Source: Arthrobacter sp. (GTDB lineage Bacteria; Actinomycetota; Actinomycetes; Actinomycetales; Micrococcaceae). Taken from it: 64,000 bases of DNA. The notes under the pieces are model-generated. The model was not told where the DNA came from. It made no database searches and saw only the letters and a list, made by a program, of their open reading frames with translations. Positions 44,314-53,405 of this stretch are shown piece by piece (positions within the stretch are counted from its first letter, which is position 1; every line of letters starts with the position of its first letter). The position numbers and the translations under genes were made by a program. The stretch is taken from contig JAITLQ010000007.1 in NCBI GenBank assembly GCA_031277795.1, forward strand, positions 62,001-126,000, written 5' to 3'.

Positions 44314-45780
44314 CTACAGCGGCCAGCGGTGCACGGGCGTTCCCACGTTCATGTGGTGGGCGTACTCCTTGACCATGGCGGTCAGGGCCGCCGGCCGGTC
44401 GAGGCCCGCCTCCTCGAACGCGCGCAGGCGCTTGACCTGCCACGTGGCGCCCGTCTGCTCCGAGACCACGCGCTCGTGGAGCACGCCGAGGTAGCGCTCG
44501 ATCTCCTCCTCCGCCACGCCGAGGTCGCGCAGGCCCGTGGCGGCCAGCGGCAGCAGGTGGCGTTCGATCAGCTCGACGACGGGAAGCTCGCCGAGGCCGG
44601 GCCAGTACACCGTGGCCTCGAGCCCGTGCCGTGCGCACTCGAGGAAGTTCTCGGTGGCGGTGCTGAAGGCCATGCGGGACCACAGTGGCCGGTCGGCCTT
44701 GCGCAGGGCGCGCACGAGCCCAAAGAACAGGGCGGCGTTGGCCACGGTGTCCACCACGGTGGGTCCCGCCGGGAGCAGGCGGTTCTCCAGTCGCAGGTGC
44801 GGCAGCCGGCCGGAGGGGTCGTAGATGGGTCGGTTCCAGCGGTACACCGTGCCGTTGTGCAGGCGAAGCTCGTCGAGCGAGGGGTGCCCGTCCGGGCTCA
44901 GCTGCGCCGGATTCTCCGAGAGCTCGGGGAGCAGCGCCGGGAAGTAGCGCACGTTCTCCTCGAAGAGATCCATGATGGAGGTGATCCAGCGCTCGCCGAA
45001 CCACACCCGCGGGCGCACCCCCTGCGTCTTCAGCTCGGGGGCCCGCGTGTCGATGGCCTGCTTGAAGACCTCGATCCGGGACTCCTGCCACAGCACCTTC
45101 TCCATGAAGATGGGGGAGTTGGCGGCGAGGGCCACCTGCGGCGCGGCGATGATCTGCGCGGCGTTCCACGTCGCTGCGAAGTTCTCCGGCGCCACCTGCA
45201 CGTGCAGCTGGACCGACGTGCACGCGGCCTCCGGCGCGATGTTCTGTGCGTGGAAACGCAGGCGCTCCGGACCGGCGATGTCGATTAGCACATCCTCGCC
45301 GCGCGCCTCGAGCACCTGCGAGTTCAGCGCCGCGTAGCGCTGGCCGGGGGAGATCCAGTCCTCGGTGGTCCCGAAGCTGCGGCCAAGGGTCGGCAGGATG
45401 CCGACCGCCACGATCTCGGTGCCAGCCGCCCCCGCCCGCTCCTGCGCGTGGTTGAGCTCGGCCCGCAGGGAGTCCTCGAGCTGGGCGAGCCCCAGCCCCT
45501 GGATCTGCAGCGCCGGGTGGTTGAACTCGATGTTGAAGGCACCGATCTCGGTCTGGAAGGCCGGATCCGCGATGGACTCCAGCACCTCGAGGTTGCGCAG
45601 GGCCGGCTTGGCCTGAGCGTCAACGAGGTTGAGCTCGAGCTCCAGGCCGATCGTCGCGCCGTCGTCGAAGCGTCCCTGGCGCAACAGCGCGCCCAGCGTC
45701 TCGAGGTGTTCCACCAGGCGTTCGCGGTACAGACGTCGCTCTTCGCGGGTGAAGGATCGGTTCTTCAGCTCAGCCCCCAT
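44314..45780 (-). CDS. glutamate-cysteine ligase-family protein (GCS2)
   Basis: 488-residue ATP-grasp-like carboxylate-amine ligase of the GCS2 family (PF04107). After a charged N-terminus (NRSFTREERRLYRERL) come TIGLELELNLVDAQ (Glu ligands for Mg-ATP), FNIEFNHPALQ, SVQLHVQVAPENF and LRLENRLLPAGPTVVD. Family members ligate Glu with Cys or other amines. Actinobacteria mostly use mycothiol, so the product is open: gamma-glutamylcysteine (ergothioneine pathway) or another gamma-glutamyl amide. ATG 45780 precedes the conserved start; longer open frame upstream is Arg/Pro-rich and unlikely. It is convergent with the TPR-protein gene. Confidence 0.82.
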   Translation of the reverse strand: MGAELKNRSFTREERRLYRERLVEHLETLGALLRQGRFDDGATIGLELELNLVDAQAKPALRNLEVLESIADPAFQTEIGAFNIEFNHPALQIQGLGLAQLEDSLRAELNHAQERAGAAGTEIVAVGILPTLGRSFGTTEDWISPGQRYAALNSQVLEARGEDVLIDIAGPERLRFHAQNIAPEAACTSVQLHVQVAPENFAATWNAAQIIAAPQVALAANSPIFMEKVLWQESRIEVFKQAIDTRAPELKTQGVRPRVWFGERWITSIMDLFEENVRYFPALLPELSENPAQLSPDGHPSLDELRLHNGTVYRWNRPIYDPSGRLPHLRLENRLLPAGPTVVDTVANAALFFGLVRALRKADRPLWSRMAFSTATENFLECARHGLEATVYWPGLGELPVVELIERHLLPLAATGLRDLGVAEEEIERYLGVLHERVVSEQTGATWQVKRLRAFEEAGLDRPAALTAMVKEYAHHMNVGTPVHRWPL

Positions 45781-45873
45781 GCCGGGAGCGTACAAGCCTC
45801 GGCCGCCTCGCGGGAGACGTCCGGGCACATTTCTTGCCGCCCGCCCGGGGCAGCGGGCGCGCGCGAGGCGAGC

Positions 45874-45911
45874 ACCCGCCGTCGGGCAGGAGGGCGATGC
45901 ACGACGGCGGG
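45874..45911. repeat. intergenic repeat pair between GCS2-type gene and sugar operon
   Basis: CACCCGCCGTCGGGCA at 45874-45889 and TGCACGACGGCGGG at 45898-45911 are opposite orientations of the same motif, repeating the head-to-tail arrangement seen at 9909-9945. Confidence 0.75.
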
Positions 45912-45948
45912 CCCCGTTGTCCTTCCGGGGGAAGGACAACGGGGCCCG
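45908..45948 (-). terminator. 19-bp hairpin ending the sugar ABC operon
   Basis: 45908-45926 pairs with 45930-45948 around a 3-nt loop, 38 bp past the stop of the binding-protein gene on the minus strand. Confidence 0.85.
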
Positions 45949-45985
45949 CTGCGGTGAAGACGAACCGGTCAGCGACCGGTCAGGC

Positions 45986-47083
45986 TCACGGGTTGACGAT
46001 CTTGTTCAGCGACTCGTCGTTCTTGTAGGCGTCCTTGATGTTCTCCTGGGTCACGAGGACGGGCTCCAGGTACTGGGTGGGGACGTCGATGGTGCCGTTG
46101 TTGGCCGTCGTCGTGGTGGTCGGCTCCTTGCCGGCCTGCAGGTCCTTGACCATCTGCACGGTGGCCTTCACCAGGTTCGTGGTGTCCTTGTTGATGGTGG
46201 AGTACTGCTCACCGGCAAGGATGGACTTCAGGGACTCGACCTCGGAGTCCTGGCCGGTCACGACCGGGACGTCCTGACCGGCATCCTTGGCCGAGCGCAT
46301 CGCGGCGCGGGCCAGGGTGTCGTTCGGGGAGAGGACGCCGTCCAGCTTGGCCGAGCTGTACTTGGAGGACAGGATCGAGTCCATGCGGGTCTGGACGTTC
46401 TTGGGGTCCCAGCCCTGCGTGGCGACCTGATCCTGCGTGGTCTGGCCGGAGAGGACCTTCAGCGTGCCGTCGTCGATCTTGGGCTGCAGGACCGACATGG
46501 CGCCCTCGAAGAAGGGCTTCGAGTTGGCATCGTCGTTGGAACCGGCGATGAGCTCGATGTTGTACGGGCCGTCACCCTTGCGGGCCTTCAGGCCGTCCAG
46601 GAGGGCCTGACCCTGCAGCTCGCCGACCTTGAAGTTGTCGTAGGCGACGTAGTAGTCGACGTCCTTGGTGGACTGCAGGAGGCGGTCGTACGCGATGACC
46701 TTGATGCCGGCGGCCTTGGCGGCGGCGAGCTGGGTGTTCAGCTGCTTGCCGTCGACGGCGCCGATGACGAGGACCTTGACGCCGGAGGAGATCATGGCGT
46801 CGATCTGCTGCTGCTGGGCGGGGGCGCCGCCGTCGCCGGCGAACTGGACGGTCGGCGAGAAGCCGGCGGCCTTCAGATCGGAGTTGAAGAGGTTCTCGGC
46901 CAGGACCCAGTTCTCGGAGGTCTTGGCGGGGAGGGACACGCCGATCTTGGCGTCGGCCGGGAATCCGCCGGCGGCACCGGAGGACTCGGTCGAACCGGTG
47001 TCGGAGCGGCCGCAGCCCGTGAGGGCCAGGGCAGCGGCAGCGGTGATGGCCGCGGCAGCGGTGAGCAGCTTGCGCCTGCGCAT
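45986..47083 (-). CDS. chvE: ChvE-like multiple-monosaccharide-binding lipoprotein
   Basis: 365-residue periplasmic-binding-protein-fold lipoprotein: signal peptide with lipobox ALTGC (Cys24), then a Gly/Ser linker. The fold begins KIGVSLPAKTSENWVLAENLF and shows the ChvE/XylF traits VIAYDRLLQSTKDVDYYVAYDN, ELIAGSNDDANSKPFFEGA and VVTGQDSEVESLKSILAGEQYSTI (each split). It should capture aldoses such as xylose, glucose or galactose for the GguAB transporter. AGGAG lies 6 nt before the ATG. It is the last gene of the operon, 65 bp after the permease. Confidence 0.9.
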   Translation of the reverse strand: MRRRKLLTAAAAITAAAALALTGCGRSDTGSTESSGAAGGFPADAKIGVSLPAKTSENWVLAENLFNSDLKAAGFSPTVQFAGDGGAPAQQQQIDAMISSGVKVLVIGAVDGKQLNTQLAAAKAAGIKVIAYDRLLQSTKDVDYYVAYDNFKVGELQGQALLDGLKARKGDGPYNIELIAGSNDDANSKPFFEGAMSVLQPKIDDGTLKVLSGQTTQDQVATQGWDPKNVQTRMDSILSSKYSSAKLDGVLSPNDTLARAAMRSAKDAGQDVPVVTGQDSEVESLKSILAGEQYSTINKDTTNLVKATVQMVKDLQAGKEPTTTTTANNGTIDVPTQYLEPVLVTQENIKDAYKNDESLNKIVNP

Positions 47084-47148
47084 GTGGTTCTCCTTGTGTG
47101 GGTGGTCCCGGCCGGAGGCCGGTTCCTTGCGGGGTGGGGTGATGCGGG

Positions 47149-48498
47149 TCAGTTGGTCTTGTCTGCCTCGGCGGCAGGGTTGCTCAGGCCGGGGGTGGTG
47201 GCCTCGACGTTCGGCACGAGGGCGCCGTTCGCCGCCTCGCCGGCGGGCTTGGCGGCGGCGTTCCCCGCCACGGCGCGTTGCATGGCGCCGATGAGGGAGG
47301 GCTTGCCCTGCTTCTTGCTCCACACATCGAAGGCGACGGCGATGAGCAGGACGAGGCCCTTGACCACGTACGTGGTGGACGTGGGGGCTGACATGAGCTG
47401 CAGGCCGTTGTTGAGCACGGCCATGACGAGGGCGCCGATGATGGAGCCCATCACGGTGCCGACACCGCCGGAGACGGCGGCGCCGCCGATGAAGACGGCC
47501 GCGATGGCGTCCAGCTCCCAGCTCGTGCCATCCAGCGGGCCGGAGCCCTGCGAGCGGGCCACGAACATCATGCCGGCGACGGCGGCGAGCATCGACATGT
47601 TCATCATGACGAAGAAGTCGACCTTCTTGTCGTTGATGCCGGAGAGGCGGGCGGCCTGGCGGTTGCCGCCGACGGCGTAGATCGCGCGGCCGGCCACCGT
47701 CTTGGAGGTGACGAACTGGTAGATGATGACGAGGGCCACGACGATGAGGCCGGCGACCGGGAACGAGGTGCCCGGACGGCCCGTCGCGAAGAGGTAGCTG
47801 ACGGCCAGGACCACGACCGCCATGATGATCACGCGGGTCATGTCGGCCCACATCGGGGCGTTGAGCGTGCCGCTGCGGGTGTTGCGGGAGCGGCGGCGGA
47901 AGGTCGAGTAGACCAGGAAGCCCACGGCGATCAGGCCCAGGGCGATGGTCGGCAGGTTGAAGGGCGCGTTGGCCATGCCGTCGGGCAGGTAGCCGTTGCC
48001 GATGAAGGTGAAGTCCTCGGGCACCGGGATGGTGTTCTGCTTGCCGAGGACCTGGTTCAGGCCGCGGAAGATCATCATGCCGGCGAGCGTGGTGATGAAG
48101 GCGGGGATGCCGACGTAGGCGACCCAGAAGCCCTGCCACGCCCCGGCGAGGGCGCCGACGGCGAGGCCGAGCAGGATGCCGGCCCACCACGGGATGCCCC
48201 AGTTCTGCATGGCCAGCGCCACGCAGATGCCGACGAACGCCGCCACGGAACCCACCGAGAGGTCGATGTGGCCCATGATGATGACCATCACCATGCCGAT
48301 GGCCAGCACCAGGACGTAGGCGTAGCCGTTGACCAGGTTCTGGAAGTTCGATGGGGACAGCACGCTGCCGTCGCTCCAGAAGGCTCCGCCGCCCTTCAGC
48401 GACGTCGAGATCTGGAAGAAGATGATCAGCGCAACGAGCGCGAACACCATCCCAAACTGGCGGACGTTTCCGCCAAACAACTGTTTCAGGGAGTTCAC
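47149..48498 (-). CDS. gguB: sugar ABC transporter permease (GguB/XylH type)
   Basis: 449-residue permease with about ten membrane helices. GMVMVIIMGHIDLSVGSVAAFVG is the family's helix-3 signature (IDLSVGS), with GIPAFITTLAGMMIFRGLN and the EAA-like AIAAVFIGGAAVSGGVGTVMGS. The region between helices holds YSTFRRRSRNTRSG, typical of the MmsB/GguB subgroup. A hydrophilic Ala-rich C-terminal tail of about 45 residues is unusual. GTG 48498 is chosen because AGGAG stands 9-10 nt upstream; GTG 48546, overlapping the ATPase stop, would add 16 residues and is possible. Confidence 0.9.
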   Translation of the reverse strand: MNSLKQLFGGNVRQFGMVFALVALIIFFQISTSLKGGGAFWSDGSVLSPSNFQNLVNGYAYVLVLAIGMVMVIIMGHIDLSVGSVAAFVGICVALAMQNWGIPWWAGILLGLAVGALAGAWQGFWVAYVGIPAFITTLAGMMIFRGLNQVLGKQNTIPVPEDFTFIGNGYLPDGMANAPFNLPTIALGLIAVGFLVYSTFRRRSRNTRSGTLNAPMWADMTRVIIMAVVVLAVSYLFATGRPGTSFPVAGLIVVALVIIYQFVTSKTVAGRAIYAVGGNRQAARLSGINDKKVDFFVMMNMSMLAAVAGMMFVARSQGSGPLDGTSWELDAIAAVFIGGAAVSGGVGTVMGSIIGALVMAVLNNGLQLMSAPTSTTYVVKGLVLLIAVAFDVWSKKQGKPSLIGAMQRAVAGNAAAKPAGEAANGALVPNVEATTPGLSNPAAEADKTN

Positions 48499-48542
48499 GG
48501 CGTTCTTTCTCCTCGTGGGGTGAAGTGGTGGTGGGGCGAAGT

Positions 48543-50093
48543 TCACGCGGCCGAGGCCGAGCGGGGGGTGGCGGAGGTCATCATGCGCATGAGGTTCTCC
48601 TGCGTGGCGTCCTCGCGGCTGAGCTCGCCGGTGATGGCGCCCTCGAAGATGGTGTAGACGCGGTCGGAGAGGCCCAGGAGCTCCGGGAGCTCGGAGGAGA
48701 CCACGATGACCGCCTTGCCCTGGTCTGCCAGGGACTGGATGACGCCGTAGATCTCGTACTTGGCGCCCACGTCGATGCCGCGCGTCGGCTCATCGAGGAT
48801 GAGCACGTCGGGGTCGGTGAAGAGCCACTTGGACAGGACGACCTTCTGCTGATTGCCGCCGGAGAGCTTGGAGACGCCCTCGTCCACGGACGGGGTCTTG
48901 GTGCGCAACCGGGCCCGGAAGTCCTCCGCCACCATGTTCTCGAGGTGGTTGTCGACGACGCCGCGCTTGGAGATTTTGGACAGGGCGGCGGCGACGGTGG
49001 TGCGCTTGATCGAATCGAGCAGGTTCAGGCCGAGCACCTTGCGGTCCTCCGTGACGTAGCCGAGCCCGGCCTTGATGGCCTTGCGCACGGTCGACAGGTC
49101 GACCTTCTTGCCGCGCACGAACGCCTCACCCGAGAGCTTGCGCCCGTAGGTCTCGCCGAAGAGCGAGCGCATGAGCTCGGTGCGGCCGGCGCCCATGAGG
49201 CCGGCGAAGCCGACGATCTCGCCGGCGCGCACGGTGAAGTTCGCGTGCTTCGTGGAGAAGCGGTCCGAGATGCGGGGATCCTGGACGGTCCAGTCCCTGA
49301 CCTCGAAGAGCACCTCGCCGATCGTTGGCTCGTGCTCGGGGAAGCGGGACTCGAGCGAACGGCCCACCATGGCCTTGATGATCGCGTCCTCGTTGAAGCC
49401 GGCCTCGCGGTTCATCGTGGTGATGGTCTTGCCGTCACGAATCACCGTGAGCGAGTCGGAGATCTGCTCGATCTCGCCGAGCTTGTGGCTGATCATGATG
49501 CAGGTGATGCCGCGGGAGCGCAGGCCGTCCATGAGGCGCAGCAGTTCCTGGGAATCGTTCTCGTTGAGGGCGGCCGTCGGCTCGTCGAGGATGAGCAGCT
49601 TGACGTTCTTGGCCAGGGCCTTGGCGATCTCGACGAGCTGCTGCTTGCCGACGCCGAGGTCCTTGATCTTGGTGGTGGGTTCCTCGACCAGGCCCACCTT
49701 CTCCATGAGCTCGCGGGCCTCGCGGCGCGTGGTGTCCCAGTCGATGACGCCCGTGGTGGAGCGCTCGTTGCCGAGGAAGATGTTCTCGGCGATGGAGAGC
49801 TCCGGGATCAGCGCGAGCTCCTGGTGGACGATCACGATGCCGGCGTCCTCGGACTGGCGGATGCCGCCGAAACGCACCTCGGCGCCGTCGAACACGATCT
49901 GGCCCTCGTAGCTGCCGTGCGGGTAGACGCCGGAGAGCACCTTCATGAGCGTCGACTTGCCTGCGCCGTTCTCGCCGCAGATCGCGTGGATCTCGCCGCG
50001 GCGCACGGACAGGTTGACGTCATCGAGCGCCACCACGCCGGGGAAGCGCTTGGTGATGTGGCGCATCTCGAGGATCGCGTCCTGGGTGGGCAT
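48543..50093 (-). CDS. gguA: sugar ABC transporter ATP-binding protein (GguA/XylG type, two ABC domains)
   Basis: 516-residue tandem ABC ATPase. The first domain has Walker [10 protein letters not shown], a degenerate signature [15 protein letters not shown] and Walker [12 protein letters not shown]. The second has a changed Walker A ([10 protein letters not shown]), signature [15 protein letters not shown] and Walker [15 protein letters not shown], the usual asymmetric arrangement of monosaccharide importers. It energises GguB with sugar from ChvE. The coding strand has GAGAGG 7 nt before the ATG. The first operon gene, it lies 84 bp downstream of the ROK regulator gene on the same strand. 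Confidence 0.92.
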   Translation of the reverse strand: MPTQDAILEMRHITKRFPGVVALDDVNLSVRRGEIHAICGENGAGKSTLMKVLSGVYPHGSYEGQIVFDGAEVRFGGIRQSEDAGIVIVHQELALIPELSIAENIFLGNERSTTGVIDWDTTRREARELMEKVGLVEEPTTKIKDLGVGKQQLVEIAKALAKNVKLLILDEPTAALNENDSQELLRLMDGLRSRGITCIMISHKLGEIEQISDSLTVIRDGKTITTMNREAGFNEDAIIKAMVGRSLESRFPEHEPTIGEVLFEVRDWTVQDPRISDRFSTKHANFTVRAGEIVGFAGLMGAGRTELMRSLFGETYGRKLSGEAFVRGKKVDLSTVRKAIKAGLGYVTEDRKVLGLNLLDSIKRTTVAAALSKISKRGVVDNHLENMVAEDFRARLRTKTPSVDEGVSKLSGGNQQKVVLSKWLFTDPDVLILDEPTRGIDVGAKYEIYGVIQSLADQGKAVIVVSSELPELLGLSDRVYTIFEGAITGELSREDATQENLMRMMTSATPRSASAA

Positions 50094-50164
50094 GAATCAG
50101 CCTCTCGTGTGTGGTGGGCGTCACGCCCTGTGTGTAGAAAGTGAAGCGCTAGACGCCCTTGGCG

Positions 50165-50175
50165 TCAAGTCTTGA
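50165..50175 (-). promoter_or_regulatory. candidate ROK operator upstream of sugar operon
   Basis: Palindrome TCAAG-T-CTTGA in the 84-bp gap between the regulator and gguA. A related GTCAAGA sequence lies at the -35 box of the regulator's own promoter (51444-51450), which hints at a shared operator. Next to it is a GACGCC-aag-GGCGTC dyad. Confidence 0.4.
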
Positions 50176-50177
50176 AA

Positions 50178-51413
50178 TCAAACTGTTGAGGAAGCGCCCG
50201 ACGTCGCGCTGAGCGGGCCGTACAGATCGGTGGGATCGGCGCGGTTCAAGACGGAGACGACGCCGCCGAGCGCCTCGGCCCGGTCGCGGAGGGCGGAGAC
50301 CCTCACGGTGGTGGCCTCGGCGATGTCCGGCACGGTGTGGCGTTTGAGGCTGCGCCGGATGGGCTCGAGCAGCAGCTCCCCGAGGTCGGAGAGGGGGCCG
50401 CCGAGCAGTATGGTCTCGGGGTTCAGGAGGCTCGCGAGCTGGCCCAGGACCTGGCCGACCGAGAGGCCGGCGTCCTCCACGACGCGGCGGGCCACGGTGT
50501 CGCCCGCCAGGGCGGCCGAGACGAGCTCGTCGGTGGTGGTGGGAGGGTTCGGGGCCGCGGCCAGGGCGCGCAGCATGGAAGAGGTGGAGGCCACGGTTTC
50601 GAGGCAGCCGCGGTTGCCGCAGCGGCACACGAGGCCCTGATCCACCACGATGGTGTGGCCGATTTCCCCCGCGAGTCCGCGGTGGCCGGCGTAGAGCTCC
50701 CCGTCGATGACGACGCCCGTGCCGATGCCCGTGCCGATCTTGACGAAGACGAAGTTCTTGCCGGGGGGTGTCTCGCTCCAGCTGAGGTGGGCGAGCGCTC
50801 CGAGGTTGGCGTCGTTGGCGACGATGACCGGGACGTCGAGGACATCGGTGAGGCGCGAGGCGACCTCCATGCCGATCCACTCGGGGAGGATGGCGCCGGA
50901 GCCGACGCGTCCCGTGATGGGGTCGAAGGGGCCGGGGATGCCGACGCCGGCGCCGAGGACCTGCTCGCGGGTGCGGTGGGCGGCGACGAGGGCCTCCTCC
51001 ATGGCCCGCTTGGCCGCCGTCATGCCCGTGAGCGCGTCGTGGCCGAGCGGGAGGAGGCGCTGGACGTCGGCCAGGATGCGGCGCGACGGCGTGGCGACGA
51101 TGGCGCGCACGTGGCGGCGGCCGATGTCGAGCCCCACCGCAACGCGGCCGGTGTCCACGAGGTGAATGTTGAGGGCTCGGCGACCGGAGGAGGTCGTGCG
51201 CTCGAGGCGCACGCGGCCGGAGGCATCGAGGTCGCGGATGATGCTCGCCACGGTGCCGGCGGAGAGTCCCGTGTTCCGGGAGAGCTGCGCTTGGGTGGAG
51301 GGGCCGGCGGTGGCCAGCTCCTCGAGCACCCTGCGGACGTTGTCGCGGCGCAGTGAGGACTGCGACCCGGGGCCCGCGTGGTTCATGGAGCCGCCATTGG
51401 CTTCAGAAGGCAT
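50178..51413 (-). CDS. ROK-family transcriptional regulator of sugar operon
   Basis: 411-residue ROK repressor (XylR/NagC type). The N-terminal HTH (about 15-75) has TQAQLSRNTGLSAGTVASIIRDL. The ROK kinase-like domain has VAVGLDIGRRHVRA, DVPVIVANDANLGALA and KIGTGIGTGVVIDGELY. The zinc motif GEIGHT...CRCGNRGCLET (His plus three Cys) is complete. It likely represses gguAB-chvE until sugar binds. Start: TTGACA at 51443-51448 (minus), a 17-bp spacer and a weak -10 end 6 nt before ATG 51413, so leaderless translation fits; ATGs at 51419 and 51386 are alternatives. Confidence 0.85.
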   Translation of the reverse strand: MPSEANGGSMNHAGPGSQSSLRRDNVRRVLEELATAGPSTQAQLSRNTGLSAGTVASIIRDLDASGRVRLERTTSSGRRALNIHLVDTGRVAVGLDIGRRHVRAIVATPSRRILADVQRLLPLGHDALTGMTAAKRAMEEALVAAHRTREQVLGAGVGIPGPFDPITGRVGSGAILPEWIGMEVASRLTDVLDVPVIVANDANLGALAHLSWSETPPGKNFVFVKIGTGIGTGVVIDGELYAGHRGLAGEIGHTIVVDQGLVCRCGNRGCLETVASTSSMLRALAAAPNPPTTTDELVSAALAGDTVARRVVEDAGLSVGQVLGQLASLLNPETILLGGPLSDLGELLLEPIRRSLKRHTVPDIAEATTVRVSALRDRAEALGGVVSVLNRADPTDLYGPLSATSGASSTV

Positions 51414-51419
51414 GGGCAT

Positions 51420-51448
51420 ACGATGCGTCATCGATGAGTTGATGTCAA
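51420..51448 (-). promoter_or_regulatory. promoter of ROK regulator gene
   Basis: Consensus -35 TTGACA (51443-51448) and weak -10 CATCGT (51420-51425), 17 bp apart on the minus strand. Confidence 0.5.
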
Positions 51449-51570
51449 GAAGTGAAGGCAACCCGGTGCCGAGGTGGGCCCTGCGCGACCGCTTCGTGGC
51501 ATCGGAGGACGCGGGCTTCGGGGCGACGGGTCTCGGGGAAGAGCTCAGTCGTGCCGACGCTACCGGTGCA

Positions 51571-51611
51571 ACGCGGCGGCCCCGCTGCCATGAGCAACGG
51601 GGCCGCCGCGT
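51571..51611 (-). terminator. hairpin terminator after carbonic anhydrase gene
   Basis: 14-bp perfect stem (51571-51584 with 51598-51611) with a partly paired 13-nt loop. It lies in the 262-bp gap (51414-51675), which otherwise shows no supportable gene. Confidence 0.7.
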
Positions 51612-51675
51612 GGTGCCGCGCGCTGGGTGAGGGGGCCGCGCGGGGCGGCCGGCTCATGCGCGCCTGGTGGTGCGC

Positions 51676-52203
51676 TCAGTCCAGCTCGGCGTTGGCCTCG
51701 CGGTGGCGGGCGGCCAGCTCGACGTAGTGCGAGGCGTTGAGAGCCAGCTTGGCGACCTCGTCCTCGGAGAGCTCCCTGCGCACCTTGGCGGGGGCGCCGG
51801 CCACGAGCGAGCGCGGCGGGACCTGCATGCCCTCGAGCACGAGGGCCCCCGCCGCGACGAGGCTCTGCTCGCCGATCACGGCGCCGTTCATGATGGTGGC
51901 CGACATGCCTACGAGGCTTCCGGAGCCGATCGTGCACCCGTGCACCACGGCCGAGTGGCCGATCGAGACGTCGTCGCCCACGGTGCAGGGGAACCCGGCA
52001 TCGGCGTGGAGCACGACGTTGTCCTGAAGATTGCTGCGGGCGCCCACGCGGATGGGGGCGCTGTCGCCGCGCACGGAGACGCCGTAGAAGGCGCTGGCGT
52101 TCTCCGCGAGCCGCGCGTCGCCGGAGAGCACGGCGGTGGGCGCAAGGAAGGCCGAGGGGTGGGCTGAGGGAACGGCGTCGCCGAGGGGGATGAGATGTGC
52201 CAT
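51676..52203 (-). CDS. gamma-class carbonic anhydrase-like protein
   Basis: 175-residue left-handed beta-helix protein of the gamma-carbonic anhydrase/YrdA/PaaY family. The hexapeptide repeats run through most of the chain. The three metal-binding histidines are His66 (NVVLHADAG), His83 (SIGHSAVV) and His88 (VVHGC), all present, with the nearby Arg and Gln of the family in VRGDSAPIRVG and NLQDN. CO2 hydration or a thioesterase-like side role is possible. ATG 52203 has TAGAGT ending 7 nt upstream (plus-strand 52211-52216), leaderless. Divergent from rlmC. Confidence 0.88.
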   Translation of the reverse strand: MAHLIPLGDAVPSAHPSAFLAPTAVLSGDARLAENASAFYGVSVRGDSAPIRVGARSNLQDNVVLHADAGFPCTVGDDVSIGHSAVVHGCTIGSGSLVGMSATIMNGAVIGEQSLVAAGALVLEGMQVPPRSLVAGAPAKVRRELSEDEVAKLALNASHYVELAARHREANAELD

Positions 52204-52260
52204 GCCGCCCACTCTAGTGAGGGTCCTCACAGCCCGCTCACTCACTAGACTGGGCTGGCC
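52204..52260. promoter_or_regulatory. compact divergent leaderless promoters (carbonic anhydrase/rlmC)
   Basis: Only 57 bp separate the two start codons. -10 boxes: TAGAGT on the minus strand (52211-52216) and TAGACT on the plus strand (52246-52251), 7 and 9 nt from the ATGs. Their -35 regions must overlap, so the two promoters may interfere. Confidence 0.6.
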
Positions 52261-53391
52261 ATGGATTGCTCCTACTTCGACGCCGGCCGCTGCCGCTCCT
52301 GCACGCTCATGGGCGAACCCCATCGCGTGCAGCTGGGCCGCAAGGATGCCCACACGCGCGCGCTGCTCGGCCCCGTGCCCGGGCTCGAGTGGCTCGCGCC
52401 CTTCGCGGGGGCGGAGCGCGGCTTCCGCAACCGCGCCAAGATGGTGGTCGGCGGCGGCTGGCGCCGACCGACGCTCGGCATCCTCGACGCTGAGGGTCAC
52501 GGGGTGGACCTGCGCGGCTGCGGCGTCATCGACCCGGCCATCACGCAGGCCCTGCCCGCCATCGCCGCCGTGATCTCCTCCACCCGCTTGGTGCCGTACA
52601 GCGTGCCGATGCGCACGGGTGAGCTCAAGCACGTGCTGGTCACCTGCAATCCGGACGGACAGCTGCTCATCCGCTGGGTCGTGCGCACGCAGGACGGGGT
52701 CGAGGCGGTGCGCCGCGGCCTCCCGCAGTTGCTGCGTCGCCTCCCGCAGGCCCTCATCGTCACGGCGAACCTGCTCCCCGAGCACAAGGCGGCGCTCGAG
52801 GGGGAAACCGAGGTGCACCTGCACGGCCCGGAGACCCTGCCCATGCGCGTGGGGCCGCTCAGGCTGCGGTTGCGCCCGCAGGGCTTCTTCCAGACCAACA
52901 CGGAGGTGGCGGACGCGCTCTACCGGCAGGGCGCCGCGTGGGTGGAGGAGTTGAACCCGGCCTCCGTCTGGGACCTGTACAGCGGCGTGGGTGGATTCGC
53001 GCTCTCCAGCGCGGGTGCGAACCGCCGCGTCACCGGCGTCGAAATCTCCGCCCAAGCGGTCGAGGGCGCGAGGGCCGCGGCCCTCGACAGCGGGATCGCC
53101 GGCGTCGACTTCCTCGCAGCGGACGCGACGGCGTTCGCCGAGGAGTCCTCGGCCGAGGAGCAACCAGAGCTCGTCATCGTGAACCCGCCCCGCCGGGGGC
53201 TGGGGGAGCGGCTCTGCCGGTGGCTCGAGGGCAGCGCGGCCGACGCCATCCTGTACTCGAGCTGCAACGCCGAGACGCTGGCCCTCGACCTCGCGCGGAT
53301 GCCGGGCTGGCGGCCCGTGAGGGCCCGGGTCATGGACATGTTCCCGCAGACCGATCACTTCGAGGTCATCACACTCCTGCGCCGCGCCTGA
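52261..53391 (+). CDS. rlmC: 23S rRNA (uracil-C5)-methyltransferase, RlmC type
   Basis: 376-residue SAM-dependent RNA m5U methyltransferase of the TrmA/RlmC/RlmD group. The N-terminal iron-sulfur motif uses Cys3, Cys11, Cys14 and Cys87 (MDCSYFDAGRCRSC and RGCGVID), without a TRAM domain, as in RlmC. SAM motif I is VWDLYSGVGGFAL, motif IV is VNPPRRGLG, and the catalytic Cys335 lies in YSSCNAETL. QGFFQTNTEVA is the substrate-loop motif. It probably methylates U747 (E. coli numbering) of 23S rRNA. ATG 52261 follows a TAGACT -10 by 9 nt. It converges on purU. Confidence 0.92.
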   Translation: MDCSYFDAGRCRSCTLMGEPHRVQLGRKDAHTRALLGPVPGLEWLAPFAGAERGFRNRAKMVVGGGWRRPTLGILDAEGHGVDLRGCGVIDPAITQALPAIAAVISSTRLVPYSVPMRTGELKHVLVTCNPDGQLLIRWVVRTQDGVEAVRRGLPQLLRRLPQALIVTANLLPEHKAALEGETEVHLHGPETLPMRVGPLRLRLRPQGFFQTNTEVADALYRQGAAWVEELNPASVWDLYSGVGGFALSSAGANRRVTGVEISAQAVEGARAAALDSGIAGVDFLAADATAFAEESSAEEQPELVIVNPPRRGLGERLCRWLEGSAADAILYSSCNAETLALDLARMPGWRPVRARVMDMFPQTDHFEVITLLRRA

Positions 53392-53405
53392 GGCCGGCGC
53401 GGGCC

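Noticed and set aside
51445-51730. Small open frames in the gap between the ROK and carbonic anhydrase genes
   Set aside because: No ribosome site, Arg/Ala/Gly-rich translation, and the region contains the carbonic anhydrase terminator.
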